From an uncultured Lachnobacterium sp. (lineage in GTDB: Bacteria > Bacillota > Clostridia > Lachnospirales > Lachnospiraceae): a stretch of 5,794 nt of DNA. The notes below the pieces were generated by a model. It was given only the letters and a program-made list of their open reading frames with translations. It was not told the origin of the DNA and ran no database searches. How positions within the stretch are numbered: the stretch's first letter is position 1; each line of letters begins with the position of its first letter. Made by a program: the position numbers and the translations under genes. The stretch lies in the NCBI GenBank assembly GCA_900548765.1, contig URLU01000142.1:1-5794 (forward strand), written 5' to 3'. Below, piece after piece: positions 1-5,794 of this stretch.

Positions 1-403
1 TTACAGTGCCTATGAGGTCAAGTACTGGATATACAGCACAGTTGAGAGCCTGAAGCTTCTCTTTACAGGCAGGTTTGGTGTAAATGATTTGAGTGGTCCG
101 GTGGGCATAGTCCAGAATATTGGTCAGACCTATGATGAGAGCGTATCAAATTCAGGTTATTTTTATGCCTTCCTTAATATGTTAAACTGGGGAATACTCT
201 TGTCGGCAAACTTAGGTGTCATGAACCTGCTGCCGCTGCCTGCCCTTGACGGAGGAAGGCTGGTATTTCTCATAGTTGAGGTAATCAGGCGAAAGAAAAT
301 TGATCCGGAAAAAGAAGGTTATGTACATCTGGTGGGCATTATTCTTTTATTCCTGCTGATGTTTATTGTTATGTTTAATGATATAAAGAAGATTTTTATT
401 TAG
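1..403 (+). CDS. rseP: RIP metalloprotease RseP (site-2 protease family), C-terminal part; 5' end outside window
   Basis: This is the last 133 codons of a zinc-dependent intramembrane protease that cuts transmembrane segments of regulatory proteins such as anti-sigma factors and remnant signal peptides. The reading frame is open from base 2 to the TAG at 401-403. Visible are the family's GPVGI segment (SGPVGIVQNIG, about bases 92-124), then a hydrophobic stretch leading into NLLPLPALDGG (224-256). Its Asp codon at 248-250 is the third zinc ligand of the family. A final membrane helix (about 330-380, rich in I, L, F, M) and a short basic tail (IKKIFI) follow. The HExxH motif, first membrane helices and most of the PDZ domain must lie upstream of the window, so catalytic competence cannot be fully judged. 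An in-frame TTG at 89 is not a credible start, because conserved family sequence precedes it. The gene is followed after 12 bases by ispG, an arrangement usual in Clostridia. Confidence 0.95.
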   Translation, partial: YSAYEVKYWIYSTVESLKLLFTGRFGVNDLSGPVGIVQNIGQTYDESVSNSGYFYAFLNMLNWGILLSANLGVMNLLPLPALDGGRLVFLIVEVIRRKKIDPEKEGYVHLVGIILLFLLMFIVMFNDIKKIFI

Positions 404-406
404 GAG
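402..406 (+). promoter_or_regulatory. Ribosome binding site of ispG
   Basis: AGGAG lies 9 bases upstream of the ATG at 416 and overlaps the TAG stop of rseP (401-403). The overlap suggests that ribosomes finishing rseP can reinitiate on ispG, and it supports the ATG at 416 as the start. Confidence 0.85.
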
Positions 407-415
407 CTATAACAT

Positions 416-1462
416 ATGAAAACACGCGAAGTACACATTGGAAATAAAGTCATAGGCGGGGGCAATCCGATACTTATACAGTCTATGACAAATACAAAGA
501 CAGAGGATGTGGCTGCAACAGTGGCACAGATTAATGCTTTAACAGAGGCAGGCTGCGATATTATCCGCTGCGCTGTGCCTACCATGGAGGCAGCTCTGGC
601 AATCAGGGAGATTAAGCCATATATATCTATTCCGCTTGTGGCAGATATCCATTTTGATTACAAGCTTGCCATAGCAGCCATGGAAAACGGGGCAGACAAA
701 ATCAGAATTAATCCGGGAAATATCGGCTCAGCAGAGAGGGTGCGGGCCGTAGTTGATGTGGCAAAGGAGAGAAATATTCCAATCCGTGTAGGTGTTAACA
801 GCGGCTCACTTGAAAAAAGCCTCGTAGAAAAATACGGCGGTGTAACTGCCGAAGGAATAGTTGAGAGTGCATTGGACAAGGTACATATGATAGAGGACAT
901 GGGCTGCGATAATCTGGTAATAAGTATCAAGTCCTCTGATGTACTTATGTGTGTCAAGGCTCATGAGCTTATTTCGACCCAGACAGACCATCCACTCCAT
1001 GTGGGGATTACAGAAGCCGGAACTCTCATCAGCGGTAACATCAAATCCTCAATAGGCCTGGGACTTATCTTAAGTCAGGGAATTGGAGATACCATCAGGG
1101 TATCTCTTACAGGAGACCCACTTGAGGAGATTAAATCGGCAAAGCTTATTCTAAGGACGCTTGGACTGAGAAAGGGCGGAATAGAGGTTGTTTCATGTCC
1201 AACCTGCGGAAGGACAAAGATTGACTTAATCGGTCTTGCAAACAAGGTAGAGACCATGGTTGCTGGATATCCTCTTGATATCAAGGTCGCGGTAATGGGC
1301 TGCGTTGTAAATGGACCAGGAGAAGCTAAGGAAGCTGATATAGGCATCGCAGGAGGAATAGGCGAAGGACTCATCATCAAGCATGGGGAGGTCTATAAGA
1401 AAGTGCCTGAGAACGAACTGCTTGATGCCCTTAAATACGAGTTGGATAATTGGAGTGAATAA
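416..1462 (+). CDS. ispG: 4-hydroxy-3-methylbut-2-en-1-yl diphosphate synthase (IspG/GcpE)
   Basis: IspG is a cytosolic iron-sulfur enzyme that converts 2-C-methyl-D-erythritol 2,4-cyclodiphosphate to HMBPP, the penultimate step of the MEP isoprenoid pathway, using reduced ferredoxin or flavodoxin. The product is 348 residues, the normal length of the short bacterial form without the plant-type insert domain. The N-terminal TIM barrel shows family blocks: PILIQSMTNT (18-27), AGCDIIRCAVP (45-55), VADIHFDYKLA (75-85), KIRINPGNIG (95-104), PIRVGVNSGSLEK (122-134), VGITEAG (196-202) and GDTIRVSLTGDP (224-235). The C-terminal cluster domain carries C261-x2-C264-x31-C296-x6-E303, exactly the spacing of the four [4Fe-4S] ligands, within SCPTCGRT and GCVVNGPGEA. 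All expected ligands are present and the gene looks intact. The ATG start is backed by AGGAG at 402-406. It sits between rseP and polC with gaps of 12 and 2 bases, so it is almost certainly co-transcribed with them. Confidence 0.98.
   Translation: MKTREVHIGNKVIGGGNPILIQSMTNTKTEDVAATVAQINALTEAGCDIIRCAVPTMEAALAIREIKPYISIPLVADIHFDYKLAIAAMENGADKIRINPGNIGSAERVRAVVDVAKERNIPIRVGVNSGSLEKSLVEKYGGVTAEGIVESALDKVHMIEDMGCDNLVISIKSSDVLMCVKAHELISTQTDHPLHVGITEAGTLISGNIKSSIGLGLILSQGIGDTIRVSLTGDPLEEIKSAKLILRTLGLRKGGIEVVSCPTCGRTKIDLIGLANKVETMVAGYPLDIKVAVMGCVVNGPGEAKEADIGIAGGIGEGLIIKHGEVYKKVPENELLDALKYELDNWSE
1452..1455 (+). promoter_or_regulatory. Ribosome binding site of polC, inside the end of ispG
   Basis: GGAG lies 9 bases before the TTG at 1465, within the last codons of ispG. 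In the polC frame, stops at 1447 (TAA) and 1456 (TGA) exclude any start further upstream except the rare ATA or ATT codons. The next in-frame ATG (1735) would remove 90 residues of family-like sequence. This site therefore fixes the TTG as the start and implies translational coupling to ispG. Confidence 0.75.
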
Positions 1463-1464
1463 TT

Positions 1465-4400
1465 TTGGCGAAATCTTTTAAAGAAGTTTTTCCTACCCTA
1501 AAACTTGACAGTGATATATCTGAGCTTTTAAATGACGCTGAGGTTACAAAAATAAGTGCGAATCATGAGCATGATCATATTCGCATTTATTTGTGTGCAA
1601 AAAGGCTTATCTTTAAGAAAAATATCTGGAAGCTGGAAAATGCCATTGAGGGTCAGATATTTAAGGGTAAGAATCTTAAAGTGACAATAATTGAGTCCTA
1701 TCAGCTTTCTGAGCAGTATACGCCCAGGAGTCTTATGGATGTATACAAGGACAGTATACTTGATGAGATAAACAGGCACAGCGTCTTGGAGTACAATCTC
1801 TTAAGGACCGCGGATATGAAGTTCACTGATGATTACCATATGGTCATGACTCTTGATGAGACTATTATCGCAAAGACCAGAACCAATGAAATCATGGAGT
1901 TTCTGGAAAAGGTGGTATGTGAGAGATGTGGCTTTGACTTTCACATTAATGTGGAGTACAGGCAGCCGGAGGAGAGCAAGTATCGTAAAAATTCAGAAAA
2001 GCAGATACAGCAGGAAGTCGAAAATATTATTTCAAGGACAAAATTTGCCCTAAAGGATGGCAATGATGAGACAGAAGAAAAGCCGTCTGAGGAGAAAAAT
2101 GACCAGGGCATGTTTGTTGATAATACAACAGATTCGAAGGCTGGTATGTCAAATGATACCAAGCCTGCAGGAAATCCTGCAAAATCTGTCGATAAAAAAT
2201 CAGCTTCAGCAGGCAAAAATGAAGAAAAGAAATTTGAGCGTAAGTTCGAAAAGAAGGGCGAATTCCGCCGTAAATATGACAATGATCCTGACGTAATCTA
2301 TGGCAGGGGCTTTGATGATGAGCCGATTGATATAGAGAAAATTGACGGACCAATAGGAGAAGTCTGCATCAGAGGTAAGGTCTTAAATGTAGACAAGAGA
2401 GAAATCAGAAATGAGAAGACCATTATGATATTTTCGCTTACAGATTTTACCGATACCATTGTCCTAAAGGTCTTTACCCGTAATGAGGATGTGCCGGAGC
2501 TTGAGAAGGATATAAGTCCGGGCAAGTTCCTTAAGGTAAAGGGTGTTGCCACAATTGATAAGTTTGACAGTGATTTAACAATCGGTTCTATTGTGGGAAT
2601 AAAGAAGACATCAGACTTTACCACAATCAGGATGGACAACAGCGCGGACAAGCGTGTGGAGCTTCACTGCCATACCAAGATGAGTGATATGGATGGTGTC
2701 TCTGATGTCAAGGACATCATAAAGCGTGCCATGAAATGGGGACACAAGGCTATAGCCATCACAGACCATGGTGATGTGCAGGCCTTTCCGGATGCCAACC
2801 ATACAGTAGATGATAAGTTCAAGGTCATCTATGGTGTGGAGGCATATCTGGTGGACGATACCAAGGATATAGTAGAAAACAGTCATAACCAGTCGATAGA
2901 TGATAACTATGTAGTATTTGACTTGGAGACGACAGGCTTCAGCCCGGATGTAAACAAGATTATTGAGATTGGTGCGGTAAAGGTTACAGATGGAAAGATT
3001 GTGGACAGGTTTTCTACCTTTGTCAATCCACAGGTGCCTATACCATTCAGAATTGAGCAGCTTACCTCAATCCGCGATGACATGGTAATAGATGCCCCGG
3101 TAATCGAGGACATACTGCCGGAGTTTATGGAGTTTTGTCAGGGCTGTACCATGGTTGCCCACAATGCAGACTTTGATATGAGCTTTATCAAAAAGAACTG
3201 CGAGCTGCAGGGCATGGAGTGTACGCCGACTATAATAGATACAGTGGCACTTGCCAGAGTCCTGCTGCCACAGCTTAACAGATTTAAGCTTGATACTGTG
3301 GCAAAGGCACTCAATATATCTCTGGACCACCACCACAGGGCTGTGGATGATGCAGCATGCACAGCGGAGATATTTGTAAAATTCATACAGATGCTTCACG
3401 ACAGAGGTGTTGAAACCCTTGATGCAGTAAACAATATGGCAAAATCCTCTGTGAACAATATCATGAAGATGCCTACCTATCATGCTATAATTCTGGCTGC
3501 CTGTGACCAGGGAAGGACAAACCTCTACAGGCTTACATCCCTTGCCCATATCAAGTACTACAACAGGCGTCCAAGGATTCCTAAGTCAGAGTTTATCAAG
3601 TACAGGGACGGGCTTCTGATTGGTTCAGCTTGTGAGGCAGGAGAGCTCTACAGGGCCATACTTAACGGACGTCCACAGGAGGAGATTACAAAGCTTGTAA
3701 ACTTCTATGATTATTTGGAGATACAGCCGCTGGGCAATAATGCCTTCATGGTTCGTGATGAGGATTCACCTATTGCGGATAATGACGATTTGATTGCAAT
3801 CAACAAGCGAATTGTAAAACTTGGTGAAGAATTTAACAAACCTGTTGTTGCCACCTGTGATGTGCATTTTTTAGATCCGGAGGATGAAATCTACAGACGT
3901 ATAATAATGGCTGGCAAGGGCTTTAAGGATGCAGATGAGCAGGCACCTCTCTATCTTAGGACAACAGAGGAGATGCTTAAGGAATTTGAATATCTGGGAA
4001 GTGTCAAGGCAGAAGAGGTCGTGGTGACAAATACCAACAAAATTGCAGACATGTGTGAGAGAATATCACCGGTAAGACCAGATAAGTGTCCTCCTGTCAT
4101 TTTAAATTCAGATGATATGCTGAGAGACATCTGTTATACCAAAGCGCACAGGATGTATGGCAAAGAGCTGCCAGCCATTGTGAAGGAGAGACTGGACAGA
4201 GAGCTTAATTCAATTATTTCAAACGGATATGCCGTTATGTACATTATCGCCCAAAAGCTGGTGTGGAAGTCAAATGAGGACGGCTATCTGGTAGGATCAC
4301 GAGGCTCCGTAGGAAGCTCCTTTGTCGCTACCATGTCTGGTGTTACTGAGGTTAATCCGCTCAGGGCACATTACCTTTGTAAATACTGTAAATACAGTGA

Positions 4401-5794
4401 GTTTGATTCGGAGGAGGTGCTTGCCTACTCAGGACGAGGCGGCTGTGATATGCCGGATAAGATATGTCCTAAATGCGGCAAACCTCTCACTAAAGAGGGA
4501 TTTGACATACCATTTGAGACTTTCCTTGGCTTTAAGGGAAACAAGGAGCCTGATATCGACCTTAACTTCTCAGGTGAATATCAGAGTAAGGCTCACAAAT
4601 ACACAGAGGTTATCTTTGGAGAAGGACAGACCTTTAAGGCTGGTACAATAGGTACGCTGGCTGACAAGACAGCATTTGGATATATCAAAAACTATTATGA
4701 AGAGCGTGGTGTCAGAAAGAGAAATTGTGAGATTGACAGAATCGTAGAGGGCTGTGTAGGCGTAAGAAGAACTACCGGACAGCATCCGGGAGGAATTGTC
4801 GTTCTGCCTATGGGGGAGGAAATTAATACCTTTACCCCTGTCCAGCATCCGGCAAACGATATGACTGTTGATATCACCACAACACACTTTGATTATCACT
4901 CTATTGACCATAACCTCTTAAAGCTTGATATTCTCGGACATGATGATCCTACCATGATTCGTATGTTACAGGATCTGACAGGTATGGATCCTACACAGAT
5001 ACCGCTTGATGACAAGGCTGTCATGTCCCTGTTCCAGAATACATCTGCCCTTGGCATAGAGCCGGAGGACATAGATGGCACGCCTCTTGGCGCACTGGGC
5101 ATTCCGGAATTTGGTACAGACTTTGCCATGGGCATGTTAATTGACACCCAGCCAAAGGAATTTTCTGATCTGATTCGAATCGCCGGACTGTCACATGGTA
5201 CTGATGTATGGCTGGGAAATGCCCAGACCCTGATTGAAGAAGGGACAGCGACTATTTCAACCTGTATCTGTACACGAGATGATATCATGACCTACCTCAT
5301 TTCAATGGGGCTTGAGTCAGAGAGAGCCTTCAAGATTATGGAGAATGTCCGAAAGGGAATGGTGGCAAAGGGCAAGTGCAAGGACTGGCCTGAGTGGAAG
5401 GAGGATATGCTGGCTCATGGAGTGCCGGACTGGTACATCTGGTCATGTGAGAAGATTAAGTACATGTTCCCTAAGGCACATGCTGCTGCATATGTTATGA
5501 TGGCATGGCGCATCGCATACTGTAAGGTATTTTATCCTTTGGCATACTATGCAGCGTATTTTTCTATCAGAGCCACTGGTTTTTCCTATGAGCTTATGTG
5601 CCAGGGCAAGGAGAGACTGGAAGCCTATATGGCAGATTATAAGAAGCGCAAGGACACTCTTTCCAAGAAGGAGCAGGATACCTTTAAGGATATGCGTATA
5701 GTTCAGGAGATGTATGCAAGAGGCTTTGAGTTTGAGAAGCTGGACATATACACAGCCCATCCAAACCGTTTCCAGATTGTGCATGGCAGGCTGA
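1465..5794 (+). CDS. polC: DNA polymerase III alpha subunit, Gram-positive PolC type; TTG start, 3' end outside window
   Basis: PolC is the main replicative polymerase of Firmicutes, combining synthesis and 3'-5' proofreading. The frame is open for 1443 codons to the right edge. The domains run in the PolC order. An N-terminal domain (about 1-190) is followed by a charged linker (about 193-288) and an OB fold (about 295-385). A PHP domain starts at RVELHCHT (H401, H403) and includes D410, H435 and E459. It is interrupted by a DEDDh exonuclease at about 480-640 (D486 and E488 in FDLETTG, D571 in HNADFD, H624 and D629). It resumes with H673, C723 and D799/H801. The polymerase core has GSRGSVGSS (944-952), a zinc finger C972/C975 and C1001/C1004, catalytic D1030 and D1032 in PDIDLNFSG and D1155 in LKLDILGHDDP, and fingers motifs such as GLSHGTDVWLGNAQ and YMFPKAHAAAYV. 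All catalytic residues are present. By family length, about 70-80 residues are missing, including the helix-hairpin-helix end and C-terminal clamp-binding motif. The TTG start and the internal hairpin at 1550-1592 may keep expression low. Confidence 0.98.
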   Translation, partial: MAKSFKEVFPTLKLDSDISELLNDAEVTKISANHEHDHIRIYLCAKRLIFKKNIWKLENAIEGQIFKGKNLKVTIIESYQLSEQYTPRSLMDVYKDSILDEINRHSVLEYNLLRTADMKFTDDYHMVMTLDETIIAKTRTNEIMEFLEKVVCERCGFDFHINVEYRQPEESKYRKNSEKQIQQEVENIISRTKFALKDGNDETEEKPSEEKNDQGMFVDNTTDSKAGMSNDTKPAGNPAKSVDKKSASAGKNEEKKFERKFEKKGEFRRKYDNDPDVIYGRGFDDEPIDIEKIDGPIGEVCIRGKVLNVDKREIRNEKTIMIFSLTDFTDTIVLKVFTRNEDVPELEKDISPGKFLKVKGVATIDKFDSDLTIGSIVGIKKTSDFTTIRMDNSADKRVELHCHTKMSDMDGVSDVKDIIKRAMKWGHKAIAITDHGDVQAFPDANHTVDDKFKVIYGVEAYLVDDTKDIVENSHNQSIDDNYVVFDLETTGFSPDVNKIIEIGAVKVTDGKIVDRFSTFVNPQVPIPFRIEQLTSIRDDMVIDAPVIEDILPEFMEFCQGCTMVAHNADFDMSFIKKNCELQGMECTPTIIDTVALARVLLPQLNRFKLDTVAKALNISLDHHHRAVDDAACTAEIFVKFIQMLHDRGVETLDAVNNMAKSSVNNIMKMPTYHAIILAACDQGRTNLYRLTSLAHIKYYNRRPRIPKSEFIKYRDGLLIGSACEAGELYRAILNGRPQEEITKLVNFYDYLEIQPLGNNAFMVRDEDSPIADNDDLIAINKRIVKLGEEFNKPVVATCDVHFLDPEDEIYRRIIMAGKGFKDADEQAPLYLRTTEEMLKEFEYLGSVKAEEVVVTNTNKIADMCERISPVRPDKCPPVILNSDDMLRDICYTKAHRMYGKELPAIVKERLDRELNSIISNGYAVMYIIAQKLVWKSNEDGYLVGSRGSVGSSFVATMSGVTEVNPLRAHYLCKYCKYSEFDSEEVLAYSGRGGCDMPDKICPKCGKPLTKEGFDIPFETFLGFKGNKEPDIDLNFSGEYQSKAHKYTEVIFGEGQTFKAGTIGTLADKTAFGYIKNYYEERGVRKRNCEIDRIVEGCVGVRRTTGQHPGGIVVLPMGEEINTFTPVQHPANDMTVDITTTHFDYHSIDHNLLKLDILGHDDPTMIRMLQDLTGMDPTQIPLDDKAVMSLFQNTSALGIEPEDIDGTPLGALGIPEFGTDFAMGMLIDTQPKEFSDLIRIAGLSHGTDVWLGNAQTLIEEGTATISTCICTRDDIMTYLISMGLESERAFKIMENVRKGMVAKGKCKDWPEWKEDMLAHGVPDWYIWSCEKIKYMFPKAHAAAYVMMAWRIAYCKVFYPLAYYAAYFSIRATGFSYELMCQGKERLEAYMADYKKRKDTLSKKEQDTFKDMRIVQEMYARGFEFEKLDIYTAHPNRFQIVHGRL
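1550..1592. repeat. Long inverted repeat (hairpin) in the 5' part of polC
   Basis: Arms 1550-1563 (AAATAAGTGCGAAT) and 1579-1592 (ATTCGCATTTATTT) pair over 14 positions, all Watson-Crick except one G-U at 1556/1586. Inside the 15-base loop, after a bulged C at 1564, ATGA (1565-1568) pairs with TCAT (1575-1578), closing a 6-base loop. That makes 18 pairs in all. An A-rich tract precedes and a T-rich tract ends the structure, as in a weak bidirectional intrinsic terminator, but the core has few G-C pairs. It lies in codons 29-43 of polC, encoding part of the N-terminal domain. The pairing is read directly from the sequence. Any role as attenuator or translation brake is inference. Confidence 0.6.
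2041..2328 (+). other. Region of polC coding a charged, probably disordered linker
   Basis: Codons 193-288 of polC encode a stretch rich in K, E, D, N and S with few aliphatic residues, between the N-terminal domain and the OB fold. The first half is mixed acidic and polar. The second half (about 253-272) is strongly basic with aromatics at F257, F261, F267 and Y271. This position is known to vary in length among PolC proteins. Lack of structure is inferred from composition only. Confidence 0.7.

Noticed and set aside
400..585. Minus-strand open frame opposite the start of ispG, and similar minus-strand frames opposite ispG at 658-957 and 1075-1380
   Set aside because: They lie wholly opposite a clearly identified gene, have low-complexity Ser/Ile/Leu-rich products and no family motif. 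They are shadows of the coding strand.
1057..1079. Small hairpin in ispG (GACTTA-TCT-TAAGTC with outer CCT/AGG)
   Set aside because: Short stem with a two-base bulge, no T-run, within strongly conserved coding sequence; judged chance.
1265..1285. Two back-to-back palindromes in ispG (GGATATCC and CTTGATATCAAG), possible operator
   Set aside because: They encode the ordinary Gly-Tyr-Pro-Leu-Asp-Ile-Lys segment of IspG, well inside the gene and without promoter elements nearby. Palindromes of this size arise by chance.
1941..2353. Overlapping minus-strand frames (1941-2282, 2027-2353) and plus-strand frames at 1853-2053 and 2057-2296 in the polC linker region
   Set aside because: The polC frame runs unbroken through here. 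The alternatives exist because the linker is rich in Lys and Glu codons, which read as Phe, Leu and Ser on the other strand.
2703..2719. Seven-pair stem TGATGTC-AAG-GACATCA in the PHP-coding part of polC
   Set aside because: It is short and isolated, with no terminator or regulatory context.
3067..3549. 160-residue minus-strand open frame, the longest on that strand
   Set aside because: It sits opposite the proofreading exonuclease and PHP segments of polC, whose catalytic motifs are all in the plus frame. Its product resembles no family I know.
4322..4651. 109-residue plus-strand frame inside polC that could suggest a frameshift or overlapping gene
   Set aside because: The polC frame carries the zinc finger and catalytic Asp residues across exactly this stretch without interruption, so there is no frameshift. 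The product has no recognisable motif.
5784..5794. TGA at the right edge as a possible end of polC
   Set aside because: The TGA at 5792-5794 is out of frame. In the polC frame the last complete codon is CTG (5791-5793), and the family has further residues beyond this point.

Overview
The window is a tightly packed, single-strand stretch of housekeeping genes from a low-to-moderate-GC Gram-positive bacterium. A PolC-type DNA polymerase III alpha subunit points to the Firmicutes. The order rseP-ispG-polC, instead of rseP-proS-polC as in Bacillus, points to the Clostridia. Heavy use of AGA/AGG for Arg and ATA for Ile, together with the PolC sequence style, suggests a Lachnospiraceae-like gut or rumen anaerobe. 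The family-level placement is an inference and the genus cannot be fixed from here.

Layout on the + strand: (1) bases 1-403 hold the C-terminal third or so of the intramembrane zinc protease RseP, cut by the left edge. (2) Bases 416-1462 hold a complete ispG (GcpE), the [4Fe-4S] enzyme of the penultimate step of the MEP isoprenoid pathway. (3) Bases 1465 to the right edge hold polC, starting at a TTG codon and open for 1443 codons with no internal stop. It lacks only an estimated last 70-80 residues or so beyond the window. The gaps between genes are 12 and 2 bases. The ribosome binding site of each downstream gene lies in or overlaps the end of the gene before it. There is no room for a promoter or terminator between genes, so the three read as part of one transcription unit, probably preceded outside the window by uppS, cdsA and dxr as in related genomes.

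How they fit together: the genes belong to a conserved Firmicute cluster linking membrane and isoprenoid biogenesis (MEP pathway, undecaprenyl and phospholipid synthesis), membrane proteolysis and the replicative polymerase. The link seems to be co-expression for growth, not a shared pathway.

There is no mobile element, CRISPR array, RNA gene or novel multi-gene system here. The least expected signals are inside polC. The first is a long imperfect hairpin about 85 bases after its start (1550-1592), flanked by A-rich and T-rich tracts like a weak bidirectional terminator, with a perfect TTGACA hexamer upstream. The others are a charged, basic-aromatic linker before the OB domain, a pair of adjacent hairpins in that linker, and a perfect tandem 9-base repeat coding half of the zinc finger.
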